This document shows, piece after piece, positions 21,964 to 34,215 of a stretch of DNA of 64,000 bases. The stretch is taken from positions 147,184,413 to 147,248,412 of the forward strand of contig OY856188.1 in NCBI GenBank assembly GCA_963693315.1, written 5' to 3'. The first letter of the stretch is position 1. Each line of letters begins with the position of its first letter. This DNA comes from Diogma glabrata. Taxonomy: Eukaryota; Arthropoda; Insecta; Diptera; Cylindrotomidae. A model generated the notes under the pieces. It did no database searches. It was not told where the DNA came from and saw only the letters and a list, made by a program, of their open reading frames with translations. Both the position numbers and the translations under genes were made by a program.

Positions 21964-23175
21964 AGGAATAAACATTTATAATTGTCTTATACAAAACTTA
22001 TGACCTGCAATCATAGCTTCACTTTTATCCGTGTAAAACAGCCAGAGTCGGGCACAAGTGGAAGAAGTAGTCCTGCGCAACAAAGATGTGTTCAAATCAG
22101 CAGTGATAAATTCATATAAAGGCGGTGTTCGTCGATGAGTGAAGTAATTGCTCAATTAGTTGCTGTTGATGAGTTTTCTTTCCTCAGAATTGCAACAAGT
22201 AATTCGACAAACATTTTTCCGAACAATCCTTCACATGTAAAGGAACTAGGTAGTCATTAAATTTGTTGAAACTAAAAGCTTAAGTTGCTAAATAAAATTA
22301 ATTCAACAGTAATAAAAAGTTTAGCACATCCCTTGACAGATGGACTAGCGGCAACAACAAAAGTTCTATGGATGTTCACATATATGTATTGTTATTTCAC
22401 TGAATCGGATAATTTGGGATTAATCAATGTAAATGGAAGTTGTTCGAAATTATTAGATTTATTATTTACAATTAAAAAAATTGTTTAATTCAATATGCAT
22501 ACACTCAAAAAACTGCCTCATTGATACAATGAAAATATGCACACGATTTCGAGTCAATGTATTGTAATAAACTTCGTCCAGAATGGGTTAATTTAATTTA
22601 ATCATAAATAACCAATACGTTCCGCCTAAATGTTTTCTACATTCAAAGATGAATTAAAAGTTAACTCCCTTTAACTAATACAAGTTGCATAAATTATTGC
22701 AAATTAAATTTGTTTACATTAATGAAATTAAAAGGAGGAGTGGCCTATTTTTTCTAGAAACAACTACAGTGAGTACCAGAATATTCTGCTTATTTGTTTT
22801 TGAATATAAATAAGCGAACAGAATATCAGATAGTCAGTTTTAATTTTGCAATTAAAAGTGTTTTACAAATATTCGAAAGTATAAGGAATAATCGGTGGTA
22901 CTTGAGCCTGGGTACTAATAGTGAAAGAATTTGAACCTAGTGGAATAGTAAATACAGATTTTACGATTCCGACTCTCATTGATTCAAATTGTGGAAAGCG
23001 GTGAAATCTATCGTACACAAATTGGAGACCCTAGATTTTATTGTAATTAAAATCGGAAGCTGCTGTAATTTGTTGACAAATAAAGTTTGAGATTTTGTTA
23101 ACCAAAGATCCGTCTTTTTACTGTCATATTTGCTCAATAATCGAAAAGAACCAACGAAGAGTCGTTACAGTATAT
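21964..23175 (+). other. Possible remnant of an LTR retrotransposon (weak)
   Basis: A purine run AAAAGGAGGAG (about 22730-22740) directly before TGG resembles a polypurine tract followed by a 3' LTR. The next 430 bases contain a TATA-like AATATAAATAAG, a start-like TCAGTTTT, an AATAAA signal near 23083, and end in CGTTACA near 23170. Upstream, 22285-22488 reads KSLAHPLTDGLAATTKVLW, faintly like the end of Copia RNase H. No second LTR is in the window. Treat as a hypothesis. Confidence 0.3.
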
Positions 23176-23721
23176 TGTTAATATAAATTAGTATACGATT
23201 TTCATTGATTTCATGACATAAACGTAGGGTGACCATTTTTTCCTAAGTGAAATCAGTACAAAATTTTAAGAGTTAAAATATGTGCTATCTTTAGTCTCAC
23301 CTATGTCTCTTCTACGTCGAAAAGTAAATCTATAAAGCGAAGTAGAGAAATCTGGTTTTCAATTTTTTTAGTAGTTTTAAGGAAATTTTGTTGAGACCAA
23401 CACCAAGTTTGTAAAATACAACTTTCCGCCACGATTGTTTGGGAAAACACAGGGCTAGAATTTTGATATATATTTTCGGTGGGTAACTGCCACAATTTAA
23501 AAATAAAAGTATTTTTTTCAATTCACGGTTAAAAATTTGGGTATTATTTTTAATAACTTGATTCCTATAAAAGCTATTAATATGAATTTTCTTATTAATT
23601 TAATATTTTATGAAATTATTAATGATCTTTTTATCAGTTTTATTATAAAATTAATACAAAAATATGGAGGGGCTGAAATCTCAAGCTCTGAGATATCAAG
23701 ACTTCGGTCTGGGTTAAGGAT
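23176..23721. other. AT-rich spacer
   Basis: Non-coding sequence leading to the first copy of a dispersed AT-rich repeat. A short hairpin-like motif, CTCAAGCTCTGAGATATCAAG, lies near 23680. Nothing else was recognised. Confidence 0.4.
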
Positions 23722-24345
23722 TTTGATATAGTTTTCGGCAAAAAAACTTTTATGAGGACATAGTTTTTAGTTTTGGGCAGCGATGAATATCAAACATAAC
23801 TCTTTGTTAAAGTACAAGTATTCAGAGATAGACTCTGTTTAAAAATTTATTACAAAACTAACACGAAACATCAATACGTTGCCGGATAGTTGTAATCAAA
23901 ATTCCAAAAATATTGTTAAATTAAATAAAATCAAACTTTTTCAAAATTCCAAAAATATTCTAAAAATTAGAATGAAATCAAATATTTAAACTTTTTCTAA
24001 ATTCTGATGATATGCCAAAAATTCTTAAAAATTCGAACTTTTCCAAAATTCTAAAAATATTGCAAAAATTATTACAAAATCAAAAATTAAAACTTTTTTC
24101 AAAATTCCAAAAATAATAATAAAATCAAAAATTTCCAATTTTTCAAAATTTTAAAAATATTCCAAAAATTCTTACAAAATCAAAAAATGAAACTTTTTTC
24201 AAAATTCTAAAAATATATATATATAAAATTCAAAACTTCTATTTTATTCAAAATTCTAAAAATATTCCAAAAATTAGAATAAAATTAAAAATTGAAACTT
24301 TTCTAAATACTAATAATATTCTAAAAATTCTTAAAAATTTAAAAA
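23722..24345. repeat. AT-rich dispersed repeat, copy 1
   Basis: It begins near ATATAGTTTTCGGCAAAAAA, continues through GTTTTGGGCAGCGATG and ACGAAACATCAATACGTTGC, then decays into repeated AAAATTCCAAAAATATTC units of about 60-70 bases. Copy 2 starts near 25185 and is very similar. A short ATATATATATATA run sits near 24210, where copy 2 has an expanded microsatellite. Confidence 0.75.
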
Positions 24346-24391
24346 TTCAAACTGTCTGTTTTTTGTACACGATGTGTACAAAATAACAATA

Positions 24392-24478
24392 GGTGCGTTC
24401 GATTTGACTGAAACAACTGAAAAAACAACAACAATTGCATTTAATTTTTCAGTTGCTTCAGTCAAATAGAACACGGCT
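24392..24478. mobile_element. 87-bp MITE-like inverted repeat
   Basis: GTGCGTTCGATTTGACTGAA on the left and its near-complement TTCAGTCAAATAGAACACGG on the right form about 30-base arms (with AACAACTGAAAA continuing inward) around a short loop. No coding capacity. Confidence 0.55.
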
Positions 24479-25180
24479 AATATACTGCTTTCAAAAGCAT
24501 GCTAATCAAATTAAGGGTAGTATCTACAGCACTACACAAACAACAACAAAACATTTTCCAATGTTTACTAACGTTTGCTAAGAATCTGTTTCCACCAACC
24601 AAATATTTTCTAAAAACAAGTGTTTGTTAACATTTGTAAAATTTCCAAAAATTTTTCAATAAAAACTTTGACAGCAAACAAAAAAAACCATTTTTATTTT
24701 ACTCTAATTTTTTGGATTAAAAAAACTATGCAAATTGAATAAATAATAAAAAATATTCATCTATAGTGTCGACACGAATAAATTTGTTAGCAAAGTTTGA
24801 GTTCGCCTTTAATTATTCTGGGTTAGTCGAAAAGAATACAGTGTAAGATATTTTTAGTACAAATAGTTGTACAAGCAGCGTTGCCACTCAACAAAAATTA
24901 AAATGTATCCGATTTTTAAAAAAATGTATCCACTCTTATGAAAAAATGAAACATGATTATTTGATATTACTAAAGGACTAATTACGATATACCATTAGTA
25001 ACATTCAGTTTCCTGATCACATTTATTTATATTATAACAACAAAAAAATCACATTAAATAAAATTTTTATCTGATGATTTTTATTTGTGTTTTATTTGCA
25101 ATGTAACAATTAACAATGTAACAAATTTCATAAACATTTTCAAAGTTTTTGGAAAACTAACACAGCTGAAATGCATATTA
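24479..25180. other. AT-rich spacer
   Basis: Intergenic sequence without recognised genes, terminal repeats or tandem arrays. Confidence 0.4.
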
Positions 25181-25653
25181 AAAAATATAGTTTTCGGCAA
25201 AAAACTTTCACGAGGACGTGGTTTTTAGTTTTGGGCAGCGATGTATATCAAACATAACTCTTTGTTAAAGTACAAGTATTTTTTATATCTGTTTAAAAAT
25301 TCATTACAAAACTAACACGAAACATCAATACGTTGCCGGATAATTATAATCAAAATTCCAAAAACATTGTTAAATTAAATAAAATCAAACTTGTTCAGAA
25401 TTCCAAAAATATTCCAAAAACTAGAATGAAATCAAATATTTAAACTTTTTCTAAATTCCGATAATGTTCCAAAAATTCTTAAAAATTAAAACTTTTCCAA
25501 AATTCTAAAAATATTGCAAAAATTATCAAAATTATCATTTATCAAAAATTTTCAAAATTATAATAAAATCATAAATTTAAAATTTTTCAAAATTCTAAAA
25601 ATATTCCAAAAATTTTTACAAAATCAAAAAATGAAACTTTTTCAAAATTCTAA
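25181..25653. repeat. AT-rich dispersed repeat, copy 2
   Basis: Direct-orientation paralogue of 23722-24220, sharing the TTTTCGGCAAAAAACTTT start, GTTTTGGGCAGCGATG and ATACGTTGCCGGATAA. Copy 2 ends in the large (TA)n tract at the position where copy 1 has only a short TA run. Confidence 0.75.
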
Positions 25654-26141
<488 letters not shown>

Positions 26142-26146
26142 CATAC

Positions 26147-27288
26147 CAATCCCAACCATCAAGATTTCTCCAAATTTAATGTTTCTACTCGTAATCACTT
26201 AAAAAAATGAACGTTTTTTAAGCCAAAAATATGAAAATTTGCTATTTTTGACCAGAGTTTCGAACCGGAACCGAACCGTAAACCGAAAACCGTTATTAAC
26301 CGAAATTTTAGGATGAACCGTAACGTAACCGAAACCGTAATTTTTTTTATGTAATGAACCGTAACCGGAACGAAAAAATCATTTTATTTACGGTTCATGT
26401 AAAACGGTTTGCAGTGAAAAAACAAAAAAATATTCTAACAAAAAGCTGCTCATATATTATGAGTAAAAGATTTTCATTTTGCATGTAAAATTAGCTACAG
26501 GTACTACAATTTTGGTTTCTAATCTATTCCAAAATTTATTACATTTTTTTAAAATACCATGAAACTATGCAGCAAATTTTGAGAGGCATATTGAACGGTT
26601 TCAATATCAGCAAAAGCTTCATGTAAACGAAATCTGCCATCAAAGTTAAGCTCAAGTAGTGTAATGACGCTTACTCCAACGTTATTAGACATGAAATTTA
26701 AACCTCAAAATATTACGGTACTATGTCTGAAAAACTTCTTCCTGAAGCCTGTATCGATGTTCTAGATTCAATAATTACTGAAGTTGTAAGTCTGAAGTCT
26801 TTTGAATTTTTCCATAAGAATACTGAAAATCCTTGATTTTGACATCGGAACTGAACCGGAACCGAACCGAAAACCAGAACGAAAAAATAAACTAAGGAAC
26901 CAAACCGAAAACCGGAACGAAATAATAGTCGGAACGAAACCGTAAACCGAAACGGAAAACATTTCGGTTCGAAACTCTGTTTTTGACACACATAATGATT
27001 TTTTTGACACACTTCCGGTGCAGTTGTCGAACACAGCGTCCTTTCGGACCTGTCCCTTAAGTATACCTATTTTTAGAAAAAAAATTTTTGAAATCCCTCC
27101 AGCGGTTTTCTCTGCAGCGTAGGTAATGACGGCCGGCCGGACGGACGGCCGGCAGACAGACATACATTTTTTTTTGCTTTTTTAGAATCAGTAGGTCCTA
27201 AAACGTCGAGAAATGCCAAAAAAAGTGGGGGTAAGAATTTCACTTTTGGCTCATGAATGTAATACTTAGGTCTTTCAGACCGAAGTAA
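26147..27288 (+). repeat. Dispersed non-coding repeat, copy A, holding a hAT MITE
   Basis: It matches copy B (28876-29279) from CATCAAGATTTCTCCAAATT through CCAGCGGTTTTCT, a GACGGCCGGACGG segment and CCTAAAACGTCGAGAAATGC to the common end AGACCGAAGTAA. The match is interrupted at 26253-26979 by the MITE. The fixed right end with a small hairpin (GGTCTTTCAGACC) and variable left ends suggest a 5'-truncated retroposon; the class is not certain. Confidence 0.7.
26253..26979. mobile_element. hAT-type MITE, 727 bp, with 8-bp target duplication
   Basis: The ends CAGAGTTTCGAACCG and CGGTTCGAAACTCTG are inverted repeats and start with CAGAG, as in hAT elements. Both sides are flanked by TTTTTGAC (26245-26252 and 26980-26987). 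Interior ends are rich in AACCG/ACCGAAA words, repeated about twenty times near both termini. No transposase is encoded. The homologous repeat at 28876 has the site without the insertion. Confidence 0.88.
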
Positions 27289-27425
27289 CATCAATACGTT
27301 GTTGTAAAATTATAACAGATCATATATTAACATAATTTAGTGAAAAGATTATACAACCAGCAAACTACTCAAAACCTCTCCATTTAGCGTTTCGAGAAAA
27401 TATTTCAAAATCACAAATACACATT

Positions 27426-27540
27426 TATTTTTGCTTTTTTAGGATCAGTACGTCCTAAAACGTCGAGAAATGCCAAAAAAGTGGGGGTATTTCAATTTGA
27501 GGTCATGAATGTAATACTTAGGTCTTTCAGACCGAAGTAA
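27426..27540 (+). repeat. Dispersed repeat, copy C (3' end only)
   Basis: About 115 bases match the last part of copies A and B, from TTTTGCTTTTTTAGGATCAG through ACGTCGAGAAATGCC to GGTCTTTCAGACCGAAGTAA. The left end is truncated, which supports a retroposon-like origin. Confidence 0.75.
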
Positions 27541-27917
27541 CAATGTATAAATCAAAATAAATTTATAAAAATAAAAATAAAAAATACAATTCAATATAAT
27601 AAAAATAAAATATAATATAATTAATAAATATATATTTTGCTATCACATTTGATAAAATAAAATTAAAAAATATCACATTTCAAAAAATTCAATATAAAAG
27701 AAAAAAAAAATATTAATTAAATTTGATTTAATTAAGGAATATTTATAAATAAAAGAAATTCAAATTTTAAAATAAATTATAAATTTATAAAAATAAATAA
27801 AAAAAAATATAAAATAATTAATAAATATAATATAATTTTAATAAAATATAATTTATAAAAAATATAACAATACTAATTTCCGTTAAAAATAATTAAATTT
27901 ATATGTTTAAATATCTT
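27541..27917. repeat. Very AT-rich low-complexity sequence
   Basis: Runs of AAATATAATA and TTAATAAATATA words with almost no G or C. No gene seen. Confidence 0.7.
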
Positions 27918-27920
27918 TTT

Positions 27921-28655
27921 TTATATTTTGCCAGTTGCGATTTCATAAATCATTTTTTTTCTAAAAAATGGCATATTTTCTTGCGAAAAATTTATTGGTT
28001 TATTTTTGGCTATGTTTTCAGCAAACATACATGCAAAAACACCACAATCGTTTTGGTTTTCTTGTTCCGGAATGTTTGAAACATTTTCCATTGTCCAGTT
28101 TTCCATATTGTACTTACATTTTTTTTGTCAATTGATTCTTCAATTATATAATGATACAACTTTTGTAAAATTTCATTTCTAGGATTTTTTAAGGAATCAT
28201 AATATTTTATAGATTTGGATTGGAAATCTATGGTTGCTAGGGTCCAGTGCTTTTTTGAGAAGACTGGTATTAGAATTAAATCATATTCGAATATGTCTTT
28301 GTTTTTTGTCCAGCGTCTAACAGCGTTATACCTCATTTCAAATAATTTAATTAAAAAAAACGTATTAAAAGCTGTTACTTTTGGAAAGCACTGTTGAGTT
28401 GCATTTCTTTCAATTATTAAATTGAAATAAAAATTAATGATATTATCATTCAACCATGTTGCATCAAGCATGGTTGCTAAATCATTAATTGTGATTGTTA
28501 TTTTAAAATTATTAATAATTTCATCTTCAGTTTTTGCTTTTCCTTATAAAATTCAAAATTCTCATTTATTAATTTTTTATCAATTGTGGCCAAATACCCT
28601 TTTATTGCTTTTTGCAGTTTTTCTTGTTTCGTTGTTGGTTCGCTTAAAAAAATGA
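27921..28655 (-). pseudogene. Ulp1/SENP-like cysteine protease (peptidase C48), decayed
   Basis: On the minus strand the frame shows the Ulp1 fold signatures in order: TWLNDNIINFYFNLIIER, then VFSKKHWTLATIDFQSKSI and YYDS (catalytic His and Asp), then QENQNDCGVFACMF (oxyanion Gln and catalytic Cys). All catalytic residues are present. In-phase sequence continues upstream of the first ATG (DEIINNFKITITINDLAT), and a Lys-rich segment before that lies in another frame. Two frame changes, both in A-rich tracts (eight T at 28119-28126, and near 28550), split the gene. Ulp1 enzymes remove SUMO-like modifiers; this copy may be a captured gene within a transposon. No terminal repeats were found around it. 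Confidence 0.75.
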
Positions 28656-28875
28656 ATTTTTTTTAATTAATATAATTATAATTATTGTTAATAATTTATA
28701 ATAATCTAATAAAAATTATTCTAGAATTTTTTTTTAATTTTTTGTATTGTACCAACACAGAATTGATTTTTTTCCAAAAAATTGGGTAAAAAAATAAATA
28801 AAAATCTTTCTTTTGACACACTGGACAACATTTTTTTGACAAACTTATAATGCAATAATCTAGATTTTGGTCTCA

Positions 28876-29279
28876 CATACTAATCCCGACCATCAAGATT
28901 TCTCCAAATTCAATGTTCCTACTCGTAATCACTTAAAATGAACGTTTTTTAAGCAAAAAATATGCAAATTTCCTTGTTTTGACACACTTGACGATTTTTT
29001 TGACACACTTCCGGTACAGTTATCAAACACATCGTCCTTTCGGCTCTGCCCATTGAGTAAACCTATTTTAAAAAAAAAAAATTTTGAAATCCGTCCAGCG
29101 GTTTTCTAGATTTCGTCGGTTGTGACGGCCGGACGGCCGACAGACAGACACACATTTTTTTTTTTTGCTTTTTTAGAATCAGTAGGTCCTAAAACGTCGA
29201 GAAATGCCAAAAAAAGTGGGGGTAAGAATTTCACTTTGAGCTCATGAATGTAATACTTAGGTCTTTCAGACCGAAGTAA
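28876..29279 (+). repeat. Dispersed repeat, copy B (empty-site paralogue)
   Basis: An uninterrupted copy of the repeat at 26147-27288, ending in AGACCGAAGTAA. It contains TTCCTTGTTTTGACACACTT where copy A carries the hAT MITE. Confidence 0.75.
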
Positions 29280-29553
29280 TTGTATTAAAGACAGTTTTAT
29301 ATATTTTTGGAAAAAATAAATACATTTTTCGTATTTATTTAAAACGATTTCTGATTAGTTTTATACTACTGCAAAATATTAACAAAATTTATACAGAAGT
29401 AATATTAATTTAATACAAAATATTTATTTAAACTAAATACTACGGGTATGCTGATAATTTAAAATTATTTATTTAATAATGTCAACTTATAAATTATTTT
29501 TGTTTCAACCGTTATTAATAAAATAAATATATTAACTTATTATTTTAATACTA
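29280..29553. other. AT-rich spacer before the foldback
   Basis: Non-coding sequence; nothing recognised. Confidence 0.4.
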
Positions 29554-29987
29554 GGAGGGCCCGGCGTGCTTCGCTACGCTTATAAATAAAGTTTTTGCGT
29601 AGACATTTTGTTGACGTAGAAGCAATGATTTCAAAAAGTGGTAATGAGAAATGCTAGCATATAATTTTTAATTTTTCTTTTTAAATATATGAATGAAAAA
29701 TAATCAGAACTCTAGCTGATCAGTTCGGATATATGAAAAATTAGCGATCAAATAAGTTAGTGATCAAATAAGCTTACTTGAAAACTTATTTGATCGCTAA
29801 TTTTTCATATATCCGAACTGATCAGCTAGAGTTTTGATTATTTTTCATTCATATATTTAAAAAGAAAAATTAAAAATTATATGCTAGCATTTCTCATTAC
29901 CACTTTTTGAAATCATTGCTTCTACGTCAACAAAATGTCTACGCAAAAACTTTATTTATAAGCGTAGCGAAGCACGCCGGGCCCTCC
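29554..29987. mobile_element. Foldback element, intact copy 2 (434 bp, TA target)
   Basis: An almost perfect palindrome. Each arm of about 200 bases runs from GGAGGGCCCGGCGTGCTTCG to a centre near 29765-29778. TA flanks both ends, as for Tc1/mariner-type insertion. Outside the TA the flanks are also symmetrical (C and G), which may be chance or target preference. No coding capacity. Copy 1 at 16901 is older and broken. Confidence 0.88.
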
Positions 29988-30083
29988 TAGTTTCAATTAT
30001 TCAGTTATTTTTCTTTTTACTTGCAAAAATATACTTAAGTCGGATGAAATTTGTGGCACCTATTCACAAAACATTGATACCAA

Positions 30084-31010
30084 TACCAAAACTACGTGAA
30101 AAAGCCTCAAAAATTCAACCGCGCATAACTCCGATTCAGAGTACACAAAAAATAAAAGCAGAAATAGCTTTTTTCCTTTCGTCAATACCAACAAAATATC
30201 AAAATTTCAGATTTTTTAAAAATCAAAAATTTAAAAATCAACAAAAAAATGTACGTTTTCAAAATAATAGCCCTCCTATAATAAAAAAACAAAGAAAAAT
30301 ATTACGTCTATCGACCCCTAAATCAATTCATAAACTAAATTCTCTAAACTTCAAAGGAAATGTATAAACTAACTAAGAGAAAATAAATATAAAAAAAGAA
30401 AAAAAAGTTTTAAGTTTTAAACCATTACCAAAACTACGTGAAAAAGCCTCAAAAATTCAACCGCGCATAACGCCGATTGAGAGTACACAAAAAATAAAAG
30501 CAGAAACAACTTTTTTCCTTTCGTCAATACCAACAAAATATCAAAATTTCAGATTTTTTAAAAATCAAAAATTTAAAAATCAACAAAAAAATGTACGTTT
30601 TCAAAATAATAGCCCTCCTGTAATAAAAAAACAAAGAAAAATATTACGTCTATCGACCCCTAAATCAATTCATAAACTAAATTCTCTAAACTTCAAAGGA
30701 AATGTATAAACTAACTAAGAGAAAATAAATATAAAAAAAGAAAAAAAAGTTTTAAGTTTTAAACCATTACCAAAACTACGTGAAAAAGCCTCAAAAATTC
30801 AACCGCACATAACGCCGATTCAGAGTACACAAAAAATAAAAGCAGAAACAACTTTTTTCCTTTCGTCAATACCAACAAAATATCAAAAATTTAAAAATCA
30901 ACAAAAAAATGTACGTTTTCAAAATAATAGCCCTCCTATAATAAGAAAACAAAGAAAAATATTACGCAAATCAATCAATAAACAAAATAATCGAAATAAT
31001 ATAATAATAT
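30084..31010 (+). repeat. 342-bp tandem repeat, nearly three copies
   Basis: Units start at 30084, 30426 and 30768 with ACCAAAACTACGTGAAAAAG. Copies 1 and 2 are nearly identical; copy 3 has an internal deletion after TACCAACAAAATATCAAAA and ends about 240 bases in. The 107-codon frame at 30044-30367 is rich in Lys, Asn, Gln and Ile, fits no family I know and stops within the unit although 342 is a multiple of three. I treat it as non-coding. Confidence 0.85.
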
Positions 31011-31610
31011 AATATCGAAAATAAATTTTTAAGTTTCGTTTTTGTTGTTCGTTGTTCGATAGCTAATATATAAAAAAGAAAATATCATTCAGAAAATATC
31101 ATCATAAATATCATTCATAAAATATCATTCATAAAACCAACATTATTACGCATATTACGCATATAATCTCTTTTATTCCGACGACTCGAAAACCGTCCTT
31201 TGTTCAAAGACAAAAGACGACTGAAACGAATGAGAAAAAAAAGTTTCGTTTTTGTTGTTCGTTGTTCGCTAATATATAAAAAAGAAAATATAAAAAAATA
31301 AAATAAATTTTTAATTTCGTTTTTATATGTATGTAAACTTATAATGCATATGTATATAAAAAGTTTTCCGTATATAATAACTTTTTTATTTATGATCCGA
31401 TTTGTGTGAATCCGAATCCGAATATAGGTTACACTAATATCAGTTAGCTGTGAAAATTTGAAATGAATCCATCTGCGAATAAAAAAGCCTTAGGCTCCAC
31501 AAAGTTTTGTTCTAGCGTATTAATATATAAGAAGATAAGATGGTACTAAGTATAAATTTTATATTTTTAAGATATAAGCTATTTTAACTTCTAACGACCA
31601 CAGAGATTTA
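31011..31610. other. AT-rich spacer with short direct repeats
   Basis: GTTTCGTTTTTGTTGTTCGT followed by TGTTCG and AATATATAAAAAAGAAAAT occurs twice (about 31037 and 31243). A short run of AAAATATCATTCA words lies at 31079-31132. No gene seen. Confidence 0.5.
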
Positions 31611-31825
31611 CACCTATCCCCCGCTTTACACGGCACTCATTTAACACGTTTTCGACTTTACACGGTTTTTGAAATCAAAATTTCCAAAAATAAAAAGGTA
31701 AAAAAAAGACAAATTTTGGTATTGCACGCACTTATATCTACTTTATTTTAATTAAACCTTCTAATACACCACTTATGATCATATACATACAGGTTGTAAT
31801 TAAAACAAGAAAACAAGATCCTTGT

Positions 31826-31906
31826 AACAAAAAACGCCTTTGAGTGTTCAAAGCAAAATTTGTATTTACAAAATTTTGCTTTGAACACTCAAAGGCGTTT
31901 TTTGTT
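31826..31906. repeat. Hairpin with 38-base arms
   Basis: AACAAAAAACGCCTTTGAGT followed by GTTCAAAGCAAAATTT is mirrored by its complement after a loop of only a few bases. It lies just inside the left end of the Tigger remnant and could be a tiny MITE. Confidence 0.75.
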
Positions 31907-32039
31907 GATGAAAACCAGCAAAGGTTTGCAAGAGATTCTCTATGTGAATCAGTTGATTTTAAACAATAGATCGTTATTAGCTAGATACAAAATGCGTAGG
32001 TGTATCAATGGTCATAGTTCATTTGTAAGTAAATAATTC

Positions 32040-32335
32040 TATCTGTTGACATACGAGTTAACGTGAGATATTATACAACACTCGCAATAGCAGTGAGATC
32101 TTATTCTATCCTATAATGAAATATTGAGTCTGTCATATTTTATTAAATGATTGGATTTACTGTTTAGTTATCAATTCAAAAAAATTGAAAGAACACAAAC
32201 AATAAAAATTAGCGTCCATCAACATCGTTGAACGCATGTTGTTGCGGTGACCGTGATGTTAAAAGTTTTTAATTGTTGTTTTGATACATATTGTAATCCC
32301 TACTACACAACACATTTTATTTAAAAAAAATAAAA
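32040..32335 (+). mobile_element. Short retroposon sharing the LINE 3' tail, copy 2
   Basis: It carries GCAATAGCAGTGAGAT as in copy 1 (17179-17867) and ends with ACATATTGTAATCCCTACTA, CACAACACATTTTATTT and poly(A). It is shorter and more diverged, and lies directly upstream of the pogo transposase start within the Tigger remnant. Confidence 0.6.
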
Positions 32336-32338
32336 ACA

Positions 32339-33195
32339 ATGGAAAATAAATTAATGATATGGCTTCAAGACCAATATCAAAGACGCATTCCAATTGGTAC
32401 CAATATCATAACTAGTAAGACTTTAAAATTTTTGGAATGCGAAACAGTTGCCATCTACTTAAATAGATCTACTCCATCTACTCAAATAAAATGCCTTTTA
32501 AGTTTTATTGCAAGTCATGGTTGGTTCGAAATATTTAAACACGGGCATTTTTTGCAAAAATTTAAAATTAAATGCGCATCTACTGATTTAGATATAGCAC
32601 AACAGTATGTACCCACTAAAATGGACTGAAATTAATTCCGGTACCTCTTACTGTCATGCAGCCAAATTCTGTAACTGTGAAGCGGTAAAGGGTTAAAAAT
32701 TCAATCGTTTCTGTTCATTCAAAAACTTATCACTTCACCGCTTCACAATTACAGAATTTGGCTGCTGATCAGGTTTTCAATACTAAAGAGTGATTAGGCT
32801 TAGGTGGCAAAGCGTCCAGGTAAAAAGGAATAAACAAATCTTTCCATTTGTTGGAATGCCAATACAAAAGCTTGGGTTAAAGCCACATTGTTCATTGATT
32901 TGTCTCATAACTCTTACGTACCAGAAGTAAAATAGTATTTAATCAAAATAATATTTAAGGTTCTTCTTTTACTGGACAATGCTCCATGTCACCCTCAACG
33001 TTTGCAGCTTACAAATGGATAAGTTGTATTTCTACCTAAAATTAAAACTTCTTTATTGCAACCATTATACCCAGAAGATAATAAATAATGCAACTACTTT
33101 CAACAACATAATCCGAATATTGAACTAGCTCTCCGATTTCTGCGAACCGTAAACGAATTTTTAAGTCAATATGAAGATGTTTGCAAGATTTAGCT
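32339..33195 (+). pseudogene. Pogo/Tigger transposase remnant
   Basis: 32339-32629 starts with an ATG and gives a helix-turn-helix, CENP-B-like DNA-binding region (MIWLQDQYQRRIPIGTNIIT, then SFIASHGWFEIFKHGHFLQK). After a MITE insertion the catalytic region appears in pieces: QVFNTKE, where families normally have an acidic triad start, followed by a stop; then TKAWVKATLFID, LLLLDNAPCHPQRLQLTNG with the second catalytic Asp, and VVFLPKIKTSLLQPLYPEDN. Stops and lost segments show it is dead. The first catalytic residue also appears replaced. Confidence 0.78.
32658..32765. mobile_element. GCAGCCAAATTC MITE, short form (108 bp)
   Basis: The ends GCAGCCAAATTCTGTAACTG and the matching complement enclose only about 50 bases. 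Same family as 21469-21963 and inserted inside the pogo transposase remnant. Confidence 0.75.
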
Positions 33196-33768
33196 AAAAA
33201 AAAGCACAATTAATAATTACAGATTTAACTTCCAAGTTGCACCGAACTGAATCAAGTTAAGATAGGTTTGATTTAGGTCAACATGCTAGTATGTGCATGC
33301 ATAATTACTTTTTATTTTTCTGTGAATTTCTTATTGGTACATGTTTTACATGTTTCTTTTTGAAAATCAATTTATCTGTTATGTCGATATCTTATGTGAT
33401 TAAACTGGTACTTTTCTGTTTTACCGAATCTGTTTGTCGCCGAAGAAATGACCAAAAACCCACGTTTTTCCTTACAAAATTTATATTTTCGATTAACACG
33501 TTTTTATCAGGAACGTATCTACCGTGTTAAACGGGGGACAGGTGTATTTTGATTGCATTATAAATTCAAACACGTTTCTACACGTGAAGGTGAAAAAATA
33601 ATAATTTGTTTAGTTACCCAAACCGAACAATTTACAGAACAATAAGTGTTTATTTTGTAACAGTGCAAATTGTAAATTTTTAAAACTAAAAGTTATTGTG
33701 AATAAACGGAATTTTGCATATACGGATTGTTTATTCTGGTAAGTTAAAAATTTTATATTATGTGTTAC

Positions 33769-34187
<419 letters not shown>

Positions 34188-34215
34188 TTGGATTGTGAAT
34201 TATTTAAATTAAAAT

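Larger units (their letters stand above)
31611..33544 (+). mobile_element. Pogo/Tigger DNA transposon remnant
   Basis: The ends CACCTATCCCCCGCTTTACA and the complementary ...AAACGGGGGACAGGTG are inverted repeats flanked by TA on both sides (31609-31610 and 33545-33546). The inside holds a broken pogo-type transposase gene, a retroposon copy, a short MITE and a hairpin. The repeated ACACGG/AACACG words near each end extend the terminal similarity. The transposase is far from intact. Confidence 0.85.

Noticed and set aside
22285..22488. Confident Copia RNase H call
   Set aside because: Only one weak motif-like phrase; kept as a low-confidence remnant only.
26147..29279. Dispersed repeat as a Helitron-type element
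   Set aside because: It has a hairpin near its fixed end but ends GAAGTAA and not CTRR, and copies are truncated on the left, which fits a retroposon better.
30044..30367. 107-codon frame as a real gene
   Set aside because: It lies in a tandem repeat, is Lys/Asn/Ile-rich and resembles no known family.
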